DNA of 23,768 bases from DASQDT01 sp036380435 (GCA_036380435.1 DASVES010000387.1:1-23768); one strand, 5' to 3'; positions 1 through 8,314 are shown, numbered from the stretch's first letter. Program-made: numbers and translations. Notes: generated by a model from the sequence alone, not told the origin.

Positions 1-140
1 TTGTAGTCCGAACGCAGCTCGGCGTACTCGCCCGTCGCCGCCGAGCCGTAGAGCACGACCGACGCGAGATTCTCGCCGTGCGTCGCCCGCAAGTCGCCGA
101 TCAGATGGTTGAATGCTTCCTGCCCAATCCTGTTCGCCAT
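1..140 (-). CDS. Nucleotidyltransferase-fold protein, N-terminal part (cut by left edge)
   Basis: Reading the minus strand from the ATG at 140 gives 46 residues before the window ends, with no stop. The peptide contains VVLYGSAATGEY followed by LRSDY. This matches the GS-x(n)-G...SD signature of the polymerase-beta-type nucleotidyltransferase fold, where Gly-Ser contacts the nucleotide and the following Asp residues bind metal. The second and third carboxylates would lie outside the window, so activity and substrate cannot be judged. The start sits 5 bases after the TPM gene stop, so the two genes are probably co-transcribed. A GGAG lies about 11-15 bases upstream. Related stand-alone domains occur in toxin-antitoxin MNT/HEPN pairs and in uncharacterised housekeeping proteins. 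The family call is fairly sure and the role is unknown. Confidence 0.6.
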   Translation of the reverse strand, partial: MANRIGQEAFNHLIGDLRATHGENLASVVLYGSAATGEYAELRSDY

Positions 141-145
141 AGTCT

Positions 146-1063
146 TTACCAGTCTCCGCCGGGGCCGCCGCCGCCGCCGAAGTCGCCGCCGCCGCCGAAT
201 CCGCCGAACCCGCCGCCGCCGCCCCAGCCCGACGACGATCCACCGCCACCACCGCCTCCGCCCCAACCGCTCGAACCCCGCCCGCCGAGATTGCTAAGCA
301 CCTGACCGAGGATAAGCGCGTTCAGAAGACCGCCACCTCCGCCCCAGCCTCCGCCACGTCCGCCCCGCCCGCCACCACCACCGCGCCGGCCGATGGAAGA
401 GAGCACCAGCAGGAGGACGAAGCCGATGAGGCAGCACGCGCCCAGACCGAGACTGTTTCTGCCGACGGGTACGGGCCGCCCGCGCGTCGGGCCTTGGGCG
501 CGGGGGCGATAGACGTAACTCTGGTCGATGCCCTCGATGCTGAAGCCGCGTTTGTCCGCCAGCGTCGCTACCAGAGTCAGCACCGCCTCCGACAATCCCC
601 GCCCGTACTCGCCCGCGCGGAACGCCGCCGGCAGTTTCTCGCGCAGGATCGTCGTGACGAGACCGTCCGGCAAATCCCCTTCGAGATGCCGGCTCACCTG
701 CGGCTGAAACTTTCTGTCATCGACGGCGACCACGAGCAGCAGCGCGTTCTTGTCGCCCTCCTTCGAGCCGAGGCCCCAGCAGCGCGCCAGCGCCAGCGAG
801 TAGTCGAAGATCGCCCGCTCGCCCGTCGTCTTTACGGTGACGACGGCGAACTCGACCTCGGCCCGCCCCTTGAGATTTGTCAGCACCGCCTCCATCCGCT
901 CCTTCGACGCCGCGTCGATGACGCCCGCGTAATCGTTGACGTAGCCGGTGGGCGCGGGGAGGGGACAGTTCTGAGACACTTGCGCGTGCGCCGCGACGGG
1001 GCACAGGAGCAGACAGAGCAGCGCGACGAAAGCGCCGTGCGAGAGTAGGAGCCGGAGTTGCAT
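146..1063 (-). CDS. Secreted TPM-domain protein with glycine-rich C-terminus
   Basis: The product is 305 residues from the ATG at 1063. An in-frame TTG at 1087 would add eight residues, but the ATG places a clean signal peptide at the N-terminus (hydrophobic core about residues 11-25, likely cleavage after AHA at 27). Residues about 41-170 resemble the TPM domain (YgcG/Psb32/TLP18.3 family): VNDYAGVIDA near the start, then EFAVVTVKTTGERAIFDYSL and a GDKNALLLVVAVDDRK strand-turn region. A hydrophobic segment at about 207-224 is probably a membrane helix. From about 227 to the end the protein is almost entirely Gly with scattered Trp, Ser and Phe, as is common in bacterial TPM proteins. Family members have been linked to membrane-protein quality control and acid phosphatase activity, but no function can be assigned here. 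It lies between a terminator and the nucleotidyltransferase gene. Confidence 0.8.
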   Translation of the reverse strand: MQLRLLLSHGAFVALLCLLLCPVAAHAQVSQNCPLPAPTGYVNDYAGVIDAASKERMEAVLTNLKGRAEVEFAVVTVKTTGERAIFDYSLALARCWGLGSKEGDKNALLLVVAVDDRKFQPQVSRHLEGDLPDGLVTTILREKLPAAFRAGEYGRGLSEAVLTLVATLADKRGFSIEGIDQSYVYRPRAQGPTRGRPVPVGRNSLGLGACCLIGFVLLLVLSSIGRRGGGGGRGGRGGGWGGGGGLLNALILGQVLSNLGGRGSSGWGGGGGGGGSSSGWGGGGGFGGFGGGGDFGGGGGPGGDW

Positions 1064-1096
1064 CGGTTGTTGTGATGATAGCAGCAAGCAGGCGGA

Positions 1097-1129
1097 AAGA
1101 AAAAAGACGCGGGGGGCGCCCGCGCGTCT
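1097..1129 (-). terminator. Rho-independent terminator downstream of the ZIP transporter gene
   Basis: On the minus strand the arms AGACGCG (1129-1123) and CGCGTCT (1111-1105) enclose a GC-rich loop that can extend the stem. They are followed directly by a T-rich run, TTTTTTCTTT. It lies about 35 bases after the transporter stop and just before the TPM gene, so it should separate the two genes. A second GC-rich repeat of the same arms at about 1137-1157 could form an alternative hairpin. Confidence 0.7.
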
Positions 1130-1163
1130 GCGCCGGAGACGCGCGCGGGCGCGTGTCTTCGCT

Positions 1164-1955
1164 TCAGCCCTCGATGAGCAGGTGGAAGAGGTAGAACAGG
1201 GCGACGCCGACGAAGACGACGAGCGAGACGAGCGGGTTCTTCTCTTCGAGGTGGTTGACCTCCGGGATGAGATCGCTCGCCGCCACGTAGAGCGTGACGC
1301 CCGCCGAGAAGGGAAGCGCGTAGAGAACCGCGTCCGTCACGCGCGACTGGAGCAGCGCGACGGTGAGCACGCCGGCGAGCGTCGCCGCGCCGATGACAAG
1401 CGTCGAGAGGAAGGCGCTACGCGTTGAGCGCCCGGAGGCCAGCACGATGGAGGCGGCCGTGAACCCCTCGGGAACCTTGTGCAGCAGAACGGCGAGGAAG
1501 ACGAGCAGCCCGAGTTTGTGGCCGACCAGAAAGGCGGCGGCCACGGAGACGCCGTCGAAAAACGTGTGGATGGTGAGGCCGCCGATGGCCGTGTAGGCGG
1601 CCGACGGGCGGATGAGAGCCTCCGGGTGTGTCTCCGCCCCAAAGTGGAAGTGCGGCGCAATCGTGTGCTCGACAAAGTGGACGAGAAGATAACCAGCCAG
1701 CAGAAGCACCATCGCACTCAAAACGCCGCCTTCACCCCTGCTGCCGCCCGCACCCGACGCGCTCCAGAGTTCCACCACATTCGGCATGATCTCGATGAAA
1801 ATGGCCGCCAGCATGAAGCCGGCTCCGAGGGCCACGAGGTATTTGAGCGTGCGGAGGCTGCGGACGGTCGCGCCGGGGCGTGCCAGAATCAGCCCGCCCA
1901 GGACGTTCCCCAGCGCCACGAGAAGGCCGAAGAAGAGGATTTTGCCGAAGTTCAT
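1164..1955 (-). CDS. ZIP-family divalent metal transporter
   Basis: The 263-residue polytopic membrane protein has about eight hydrophobic segments. ZIP hallmarks are present: HTFFDG at residues 130-135 (family HNxxDG, TM4) and HKVPEG at 159-164 (family HExPEG, TM5). These supply His130, Asp134, His159 and Glu163 of the binuclear metal centre, but the usual Glu after the second His is Lys160. A His-rich stretch (HFVEHTIAPHFHF, about 93-105) precedes TM4, as in many ZIP proteins. ZIP carriers move Zn2+, Fe2+ or Mn2+ into the cytoplasm; the metal cannot be told from sequence. The ATG at 1955 begins a typical TM1. The gene is divergent from mraZ, has its own terminator, and a dyad-rich region in front of it suggests metal- or stress-responsive control. 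Confidence 0.85.
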   Translation of the reverse strand: MNFGKILFFGLLVALGNVLGGLILARPGATVRSLRTLKYLVALGAGFMLAAIFIEIMPNVVELWSASGAGGSRGEGGVLSAMVLLLAGYLLVHFVEHTIAPHFHFGAETHPEALIRPSAAYTAIGGLTIHTFFDGVSVAAAFLVGHKLGLLVFLAVLLHKVPEGFTAASIVLASGRSTRSAFLSTLVIGAATLAGVLTVALLQSRVTDAVLYALPFSAGVTLYVAASDLIPEVNHLEEKNPLVSLVVFVGVALFYLFHLLIEG

Positions 1956-1990
1956 CTAGGCTCTAGAGGACGCCCCGTCCCGTAAATGGA

Positions 1991-2076
1991 TGCTTAAGCA
2001 CAGCGGTCACTATAGCGCAAGCCGCACGACTTTGCTACGCCACTCTTAAGCACAGGCCGCACCATATCGTGCTTAA
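1991..2076. promoter_or_regulatory. Putative operator cluster, GTGCTTAAGCAC-like dyad and half-sites
   Basis: The perfect palindrome TGCTTAAGCA lies at 1991-2000, extended to TTAAGCAC at 1994-2001. The same TTAAGCAC recurs at 2046-2053, exactly 52 bp away, and in inverse orientation (GTGCTTAA) at 2069-2076. The last two form an 8-bp inverted repeat with a 15-bp spacer. A weaker copy, TTAAGCAG, is at 2216-2223. Sites 1 and 2 bracket the best minus-strand -10 candidate, so they are well placed to control the transporter gene. The regulator is unknown. Confidence 0.45.
2009..2037 (-). promoter_or_regulatory. Candidate promoter of the ZIP transporter gene
   Basis: On the minus strand TATAGT (2014-2009) is a good -10 match. 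A weak -35-like TAGCAA lies 17 bp upstream at 2037-2032. This would give a leader of roughly 45-50 bases before the ATG at 1955. The support is the -10 sequence and the flanking repeated operator words; the -35 is poor. Confidence 0.3.
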
Positions 2077-2104
2077 AATAATCAATTTAACATCATTTTT
2101 CTGC

Positions 2105-2134
2105 TTGACAGCCTTCGTTGGACAAGCGTACTAT
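2105..2134 (+). promoter_or_regulatory. dcw-cluster promoter upstream of mraZ
   Basis: A consensus -35 TTGACA at 2105-2110 and a -10 TACTAT at 2129-2134 are separated by 18 bp. The predicted start of transcription is near 2141, giving a leader of about 110 bases. It is the clearest sigma70-type promoter in the window and the only strong one found ahead of the dcw genes. Confidence 0.7.
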
Positions 2135-2144
2135 GCGCGGCAGG

Positions 2145-2169
2145 TGGGAAAAAGTGGCCAAAAGTGGGC
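2145..2169 (+). promoter_or_regulatory. MraZ operator: three TGGGN-type boxes
   Basis: Three direct repeats, TGGGA (2145-2149), TGGCC (2155-2159) and TGGGC (2165-2169), have a strict 10-bp period and are linked by A-rich 5-base spacers (AAAAG). This is the arrangement of the MraZ binding site described in E. coli (TGGGN with 5-nt spacers), and it also fits the AAAGTGG words reported upstream of mraZ in mollicutes. The boxes begin just after the predicted transcription start, as expected for autorepression. A further TGGCC at 2186-2190 may be a degenerate fourth box. Confidence 0.75.
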
Positions 2170-2252
2170 CTTTCAGAGTAGCTTGTGGCCATTCATTAAA
2201 GTATCGCTCTAACTTTTAAGCAGCCCTCGCCCCACATCCGGCCACAACCCTT

Positions 2253-2693
2253 ATGCTGAGAGGAAATTACACGGCCCGGATTGATACGAAGGGACGTTTG
2301 AAGGTGCCGACAGCGTTTCGGCGATATATAGAGGACAAGTACGGGGCGGAGTTTTACGTCACAAGCCTGAGCGGGGATTGCGCGCGCATCTACCCGCTGC
2401 CCGAGTGGGAGACGATTGAACAGCGGTTGGCGCTTCTGCCCTCGATGGACCCGGCGAGGCGCAAGTTCCTTGACAGGACGAACTACTACGGACAACAGGC
2501 GGCGATGGACGCGCAGGGACGCGTGCTCATCCACCCGCTGCTACGCAAAAGCGCGGGCGTCGTGGGCGACGTAGCGGTACTCGGATATTTGACATACCTG
2601 GAGGTTTGGGAGCTGGAGAGGTTTGAACGACAACTTCTCTCCGACCCCTACAGGGAAGAGGACGAGGCGGCAATCGCTCGACTCGGAATCTGA
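2253..2693 (+). CDS. mraZ: MraZ, transcriptional regulator of the dcw cluster
   Basis: The 146-residue protein is the usual family length and has two SpoVT-AbrB-type half-domains. Each carries the DxxGR signature: DTKGR at residues 11-15 with LKVP following, and DAQGR at 86-90 with VLIHP following. MraZ forms a ring-shaped oligomer that binds tandem TGGGN boxes upstream of its own gene and modulates dcw transcription. Matching boxes sit in this gene's leader. It is the first gene of the cluster, with rsmH about 110 bases downstream, the order seen in most bacteria. There is no clear Shine-Dalgarno sequence before the ATG; the start is set by the conserved N-terminus MLRGNYTARID. Confidence 0.95.
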   Translation: MLRGNYTARIDTKGRLKVPTAFRRYIEDKYGAEFYVTSLSGDCARIYPLPEWETIEQRLALLPSMDPARRKFLDRTNYYGQQAAMDAQGRVLIHPLLRKSAGVVGDVAVLGYLTYLEVWELERFERQLLSDPYREEDEAAIARLGI

Positions 2694-2780
2694 GAGCAGT
2701 GGCAGGTGAGGGGTGACAAGTTGAGAGGGAAAGTTTTTTCTTCGACTCGATCACTCGTCACTCGTCACTTGCCACTGCTC
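2694..2780. repeat. Heptad-period inverted repeat between mraZ and rsmH
   Basis: The left arm begins GAGCAGTGGC (2694-2703) and the right arm ends GCCACTGCTC (2771-2780), giving ten perfectly paired outer bases. Inside, each arm is a run of variants of a 7-bp word (GGTGACA-like on the left, CACTCGT repeated on the right), so pairing continues imperfectly. The loop holds a T6 run. It starts immediately after the mraZ stop. Confidence 0.75.
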
Positions 2781-2803
2781 TCCGATGGCACGGGGCGGTG
2801 GTG

Positions 2804-3760
<957 letters not shown>

Positions 3761-3861
3761 TCAAGAGACCGAGGGAACCCAACCCTCACCCGACACGCAA
3801 GTCTGCCGACGCGATCAACTCCCTGTTTTTTGGTAAAGCGTTCCGAGGCCCGATAACAAAG

Positions 3862-4338
3862 ATGAGAAGAGTGCCCCAGCAACACGCAAACTCCTACGTC
3901 CGCCGCGAGCGCGACCCGCGCACCCTCGCACGGCAGGCGTTGCTTCTGGCGAGCTGTGTCGTGCTCGCCGCCGGTTTCGTGCTCGCGGCGCGGCAGAAGA
4001 TCGCCGCCGTGCAGTACGGCTACCGCAGCGAGGAGTTGCGGCGCGAGCGCGAGCGACTTCTGGAGGAGCAGCATCGGCTGCTTGTCGCCGTCGAGGAAAG
4101 CTCCTCGCCCGTGCATCTCGAACGAGCGGCGCGGACGCTCGGCTTACAGACGGCGCGCGCGGCGCAGATCGGGGTGAGCGAGACCGTGACGCCCGAACGT
4201 GGCGGCGTGGAGGACATGTCCGGGGCCGCGCGGACGGGGGCTGAGGGCGCGGACTCGAAGCCGCGCAGGAAGTCGGGCGGTGTGACGGCGGCGCCCGCGT
4301 CCGCGGCATTCACGGGTGCGGCAATGCAGCGCCGTTGA
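3862..4338 (+). CDS. ftsL: FtsL-like division protein
   Basis: The 158-residue single-pass membrane protein has a short basic cytoplasmic N-terminus, a transmembrane helix at about 24-43, and then a heptad-like charged helix at about 45-80 (RSEELRRERERLLEEQHRL) that should form a coiled coil. This layout and its position between rsmH and ftsI identify FtsL; sequence conservation in the family is low. FtsL links FtsB and FtsQ and activates the FtsWI synthase in the periplasm. The tail after about residue 105 is low-complexity (Ala, Gly, Arg, Thr) and longer than in E. coli FtsL (121 residues). No separate ftsB is present in this window. Confidence 0.75.
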   Translation: MRRVPQQHANSYVRRERDPRTLARQALLLASCVVLAAGFVLAARQKIAAVQYGYRSEELRRERERLLEEQHRLLVAVEESSSPVHLERAARTLGLQTARAAQIGVSETVTPERGGVEDMSGAARTGAEGADSKPRRKSGGVTAAPASAAFTGAAMQRR

Positions 4339-4377
4339 AAAGGGAGGGCGAACGAAGGCGCGCTTCCGAAGAGCTTG

Positions 4378-6477
4378 ATGAGAGGGCCGGTTCTGCTAAT
4401 GCCCAGGAGCCACTCCGCGGTGCAAAAGAGGGTGCGACCTGACGTCTCACGGCGACGTGCGATAGCGGTCGCCCTTTTTCTTTGCGCGTGGATGGGGGCG
4501 GTCTCGGCGCGGCTCGTCCACCTGCAAACGTCGCAGCACGAGTGGCACCTGCGGCGCGCTCGCTCGCAGCAGCAGCAGACCGAGCCGGCGGGCGGCGAGC
4601 GCGGCCTCATCCTCGACCGCGCGGGCCGCGAACTGGCGCGCAGCGTCGAGGTCGAATCATTCTTCGCCGTGCCCGTCGAGATCGAAGACGCGCAGACGGC
4701 GGCCGCGCGCCTCGCGTCCGCGCTCGGGATAGACGCCGTCGCGCTCGCCGAGCGTCTGCGACGCGGGCGGGAGACGGGGCGCGACTTCATCTGGGTCGCG
4801 CGGCGGGTGGAAGACCGCGAGGCCGCGGCCGTCCGCGCGCTCGGCATCAAGGGCATCCATTCGACGAAGGAGCCGAAGCGGCGCTACCCGAACGGCGCGC
4901 TCGCCGCGCACGTGCTCGGCTTCGTCGGCATGGACGAGGCGGGCCTGGCCGGCGTCGAGCAGTTTCACAACGTCGCGCTCGCGGGCGAGCGTGGGCGCCT
5001 CTTCGTCGAGGGCGACGCGCGCCGCAAGTCTTACGAGAGCGAGCAGACGCCTTTGCGAGCGCCGCAGTCGCTTGTGCTGACGATTGATCAGACCGTGCAA
5101 TATCTGACGGAACGGGCGCTCAACGCGGCGGTCGCGCGCGCACGCGCCAAGTCGGGCGCGGCCGTCGTCCTCGACCCTCGCACGGGTGAGATTCTGGCGC
5201 TCGCCAACGCCCCGACGTTCGACCCCAACACGCCGGGCGAGGCGAAGGCCGAGGTGCGGCGCAACGACGCGCTTCAGAACATCTACGAACCCGGCTCGAC
5301 CTTCAAGGTCGTCGCCTTCTCGGCCGCTCTGGAGGAAGGTCTCGCCAAGCCCGACGAGCGCATCGACTGCCAGATGGGCACGATCAACGTCGCGGGCCGC
5401 ATCGTCCACGACCACACGGCCTTCGGCACGCTGACGATGACCGAGGCGCTGGCGAAGTCGAGCAACGTCGCTGCCATCAAGTTGGGCCTGCGGGTCGGCG
5501 ACGCGCGCATGCACGACTACATGACGCGCTTCGGCTTCGGCGCGAAGACCGGCATCGAGCTGCCGGGCGAGACCGCCGGGTTGCTGAGAAACTACACGCG
5601 CTGGCAGCCGAGTTCGATGGGTTCAATCGCGATGGGGCAGGAAGTCGGCGTCACGCCCTTGCAGATGGCCGCGGCGTTTGCGGCGCTCGCCAACGACGGC
5701 GTCCGCGTCGCGCCGCACCTGTTGCGCGAGACGCGCAACGCCGACGGCACCGTGGCCTCGCGCGCCGAGCCGGAGGCGCGACGTGTCGTCAGCCCCGAGA
5801 CGGCGCGCACCATCCGGCACATGTTGGAGAGCGTGACGCTGAAGGGCACGGCGAAGGCGGCGCAGCTCGAAGGCTACACGGCCGCCGGCAAGACCGGCAC
5901 GGCGCAGAAGATCGACCCGCGCACGCGCACCTATTCGACCACCAAGCACGTGGCCTCGTTCGTCGGCTTCGCGCCGGTCGAGGCGCCGGAGGTGGTCGTC
6001 GCCGTCGTCATCGACGAACCCGTGGGCGCATACCACGGCGGCGACGTGGCCGCGCCCGTCTTCAAGGAGATTGCCGAAAACGTCCTGCCCTACATGAGCG
6101 TCGAGCCGGACGTGGAGCCGAAGCAGATGACGCCCGCCGAGGGGATGCTCGCTCGCCAGTCCCGCGCGACGGAAGCGGAGGCGGCTAAGAAGGAGAAAGA
6201 AGCGGCAGCAGCACAGACCGAGTCGGCGCTGCTGCCGGTGGTCGCCGGGCGCGACGGGCGCGGCGACGCGGTCGTCTTCGCCGCGTCGCGCGAGCGCGCG
6301 ATGCTGATGCCCGACCTGCGCGGCCACAGCGTGCGCGACGCGGCGCGCATCTGCGCGCAACTCGGGCTTGACCTTCAGGCGCTCGGCGAGGGGCGCGCCG
6401 TCAGACAGCACCCGGCGGGCGGCGCGAGCATCGAGGCCGGACAGTTGGTGCGCGTCGAGTTCGGGCGCAGCGATTGA
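4378..6477 (+). CDS. ftsI: FtsI (PBP3-type) septal transpeptidase with C-terminal PASTA domain
   Basis: From the ATG at 4378 (a TTG at 4375 and an ATG at 4399 are alternatives) the protein is 699 residues. An N-terminal membrane anchor (about 24-44) is followed by the class B PBP dimerisation region and the transpeptidase domain. Penicillin-binding motifs are intact: STFK with Ser307, SSN at 361-363 and KTGT at 505-508. After the catalytic domain comes an Ala/Glu/Lys-rich linker and one PASTA module from about 642 to the end. It crosslinks septal peptidoglycan in the periplasm together with FtsW. PASTA tails are typical of Gram-positive PBPs and Spo-type enzymes, and also occur in several diderm phyla. 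The gene after it would normally be murE; here it is followed by a palindromic repeat instead. Confidence 0.93.
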   Translation: MRGPVLLMPRSHSAVQKRVRPDVSRRRAIAVALFLCAWMGAVSARLVHLQTSQHEWHLRRARSQQQQTEPAGGERGLILDRAGRELARSVEVESFFAVPVEIEDAQTAAARLASALGIDAVALAERLRRGRETGRDFIWVARRVEDREAAAVRALGIKGIHSTKEPKRRYPNGALAAHVLGFVGMDEAGLAGVEQFHNVALAGERGRLFVEGDARRKSYESEQTPLRAPQSLVLTIDQTVQYLTERALNAAVARARAKSGAAVVLDPRTGEILALANAPTFDPNTPGEAKAEVRRNDALQNIYEPGSTFKVVAFSAALEEGLAKPDERIDCQMGTINVAGRIVHDHTAFGTLTMTEALAKSSNVAAIKLGLRVGDARMHDYMTRFGFGAKTGIELPGETAGLLRNYTRWQPSSMGSIAMGQEVGVTPLQMAAAFAALANDGVRVAPHLLRETRNADGTVASRAEPEARRVVSPETARTIRHMLESVTLKGTAKAAQLEGYTAAGKTGTAQKIDPRTRTYSTTKHVASFVGFAPVEAPEVVVAVVIDEPVGAYHGGDVAAPVFKEIAENVLPYMSVEPDVEPKQMTPAEGMLARQSRATEAEAAKKEKEAAAAQTESALLPVVAGRDGRGDAVVFAASRERAMLMPDLRGHSVRDAARICAQLGLDLQALGEGRAVRQHPAGGASIEAGQLVRVEFGRSD

Positions 6478-6482
6478 GAAGG

Positions 6483-6501
6483 ATTGAGTCATTGACTCAA
6501 T
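6483..6501. repeat. Short palindrome after ftsI
   Basis: The arms ATTGAGTCA (6483-6491) and TGACTCAAT (6493-6501) are perfect and are separated by one base. It directly precedes the long GCGAGCGG palindrome. The related words ATTGAGTCATC and GATTGAGCC flank the second copy of that palindrome at 15969-16000 and 16105-16140, so the two elements appear to travel together. Confidence 0.7.
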
Positions 6502-6503
6502 GA

Positions 6504-6600
6504 AAAACAGTACCGCGAGCGGTAGCGAGCGGGTCTGCCTCCGACGAGAGGCCCGCAACACGCACTGGCGCCCGCTCGCTACCGCTCGCGGTACTGTTTT
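6504..6600. repeat. Long GCGAGCGG palindrome, copy A (ftsI-murF gap)
   Basis: Two 30-base arms (6504-6533 and 6571-6600) are perfect reverse complements around a 37-base loop. Each arm contains the direct repeat GCGAGCGG twice, 10 bases apart (left arm core ACCGCGAGCGGTAGCGAG). The stem ends in TTTT on the plus strand and, by symmetry, on the minus strand, so it could act as a bidirectional terminator. The core recurs in copy B at 16016-16105 with a different loop. Confidence 0.85.
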
Positions 6601-6844
6601 AAATTTCAACCCCGGAATTTCGAGATGCACAATCGCCAGGCGACGCAGATTAACGAACACACGGACGGCGGGCATGAAGAGATGAGCAGAAGAATCGCCG
6701 GATGCCGCGAGCGTTTGCGCCGTAATCGCGCGACCCACACAATAGCTCAGCAGTGCGCCGCGCCCGATTCCGATGGGCGCGCGACGGGGGAAGACACAGG
6801 CTCCAGCGCCCCCGCGCAACGGGCGCACAGGAAAGAGTCTGAGC
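6601..6844. other. Non-coding stretch before murF at the usual murE position
   Basis: This stretch of about 240 bases, between the palindrome and the murF start, contains no convincing gene. The short open frames have arginine-rich, low-complexity products typical of shadow frames, and no Mur ligase motif (GTNGKT-type P-loop) is seen. The only functional element recognised is the murF Shine-Dalgarno GGAAAGAG at 6830-6837. No consensus promoter is obvious. Confidence 0.6.
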
Positions 6845-8314
6845 GTGAAGATTAGACGAGCGGCCGAACAGATGGGGGCCTCCGCGCGGGCGGCGGTCGG
6901 GAAGTTGTTTGACAATGAAATAAGTGGATACTCAATCGACTCGCGCACCGTGGGGGAGGGTGAACTCTTCTTCGCCCTCTCCCCCGACGACTACGCGCGC
7001 CACGGCTTCACGGGCACGCACTTCACGGACGCGCACCTGTTCATCCCCGACGCCTTCGCGCGCGGCGCGCTGGCGGCCGTGGCCCTCTCGGAGCGCGTCG
7101 CGGGGGACGCCGCTCTCGAAGCTGTGGCTGAACGCCTTCTGCTCGTCGAGGATTGCATCGACGCTCTACAGGTGCTCGCGCAGCGCGAACTGAAGCAGTG
7201 GGGCCGACCCGTTGTCGGCATCACGGGGAGCGCGGGCAAGACGACGACGAAGGACTTGACGGCACATGTGCTCGCCGCCTCGGGCCGGAGGATTTTGAGG
7301 AGCAAGAAGAACTACAACAACGAACTTGGCCTGCCGCTCTCCGTCCTCCAGATGGTCTCGGAGGGCGCCGCGCCCGACGACTACGACGTGGCCGTGCTGG
7401 AGATGGGAATGTCCACGCCGAAGGAGCTGGCGCGGCTCGTCGAGATCGCGCCGCCGGACGTGGGCGTGGAGCTTCTGGTCGCGCCCGTCCACCTGGAGTT
7501 CTTCGGCTCGGTCGAGGCGATAGCGGTGGCGAAGGCGCAACTCGTGGACGGCATCAAGCCGGGTGGGACGGCCGTCTTAAACGCCGACGACGAGCGCGTC
7601 GCCGCGATGCGCGCGCGCCACACGAAGGGGCCGACGCTCACGTTCGGCATCGACAGCCGCGCGGACGTGATGGCGACCGAGATCGAGAACGCCGGCCTCG
7701 GTCTCACGCGCTTCACCCTGCGGACGCCGATGGGCGAAGCGCGGGCGGAACTGCCGATGCCGGGGCGACACAATTTGATGAACGCACTCGCGGCCGCCGC
7801 CACGGCCACCGTTTTTAACATCGAGCCGCGCGAGATCGCCGACGCGCTTCGCACGGCGGCGCCCTCGGAGATGCGCGGCGTGGTCATCCGCTTCCGCGAA
7901 GGGTTCACCGTGGTGGACGACTCTTACAACTCGAACCCGCGCTCGCTGCTTTCGATGGCCGAGGCCGTGGCGCAGGGCGGCGAGGGGGTGAAGCGGAAGG
8001 TGATCGTCGCCGGCGAGATGCTCGAACTCGGCCCCGAGGCGTCCGCCATGCACCGCGAGGCGGGCCGCGACATCGGCCGGCTCGGCGTGGACGTGCTCTG
8101 GGGCGTGCGCGACCTCGCGCGCGAGATTATAGCCGGCGCGCAAGAAGCCGGAATGAGCGAAGAGGCGACGCGCTTCTTCGACTCGTCCGAGGAGGCGGCT
8201 GAGGCGTTAGTTCACTTCGTCCGGCCCGGCGACCTCGTCCTCGTCAAAGGCTCGCGCGGCGTGCAGACGGACAAGGTCGTGAAGCTGTTGAAGGAGAGGT
8301 ACGAGAAGGAGTGA
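6845..8314 (+). CDS. murF: MurF, UDP-MurNAc-tripeptide--D-Ala-D-Ala ligase
   Basis: The start is the GTG at 6845, 7 bases after GGAAAGAG; it gives MKIRRAAEQMG, a typical MurF beginning, and a 489-residue protein. The frame stays open further upstream, but the added residues are low-complexity. The N-terminal domain has SIDSRTVGEGELFFAL (UDP-MurNAc binding). The ATP P-loop GITGSAGKTTTK lies at about 125-136, followed by NYNNELGLPLSVLQM. A C-terminal ligase domain contains VVDDSYNSNPRS. MurF adds D-Ala-D-Ala to the UDP-MurNAc-tripeptide in the cytoplasm, the last soluble precursor step before MraY. Its stop codon lies inside the left arm of the hairpin that separates it from mraY. The tripeptide-making MurE is not encoded in this window. 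Confidence 0.94.
   Translation: MKIRRAAEQMGASARAAVGKLFDNEISGYSIDSRTVGEGELFFALSPDDYARHGFTGTHFTDAHLFIPDAFARGALAAVALSERVAGDAALEAVAERLLLVEDCIDALQVLAQRELKQWGRPVVGITGSAGKTTTKDLTAHVLAASGRRILRSKKNYNNELGLPLSVLQMVSEGAAPDDYDVAVLEMGMSTPKELARLVEIAPPDVGVELLVAPVHLEFFGSVEAIAVAKAQLVDGIKPGGTAVLNADDERVAAMRARHTKGPTLTFGIDSRADVMATEIENAGLGLTRFTLRTPMGEARAELPMPGRHNLMNALAAAATATVFNIEPREIADALRTAAPSEMRGVVIRFREGFTVVDDSYNSNPRSLLSMAEAVAQGGEGVKRKVIVAGEMLELGPEASAMHREAGRDIGRLGVDVLWGVRDLAREIIAGAQEAGMSEEATRFFDSSEEAAEALVHFVRPGDLVLVKGSRGVQTDKVVKLLKERYEKE

Noticed and set aside
6625..6855. Small plus-strand open frame before murF (76 codons)
   Set aside because: Its Arg/Glu/Gln-rich composition, lack of Shine-Dalgarno sequence and overlap with the murF start make it unlikely to be a gene; no murE remnant is recognisable in it.
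5623..6948. Long minus-strand open frame opposite ftsI and the murE slot
   Set aside because: It is Arg/Ala/His-rich with no recognisable motif, lies opposite the conserved ftsI domain, and is the sort of shadow frame expected at high GC.
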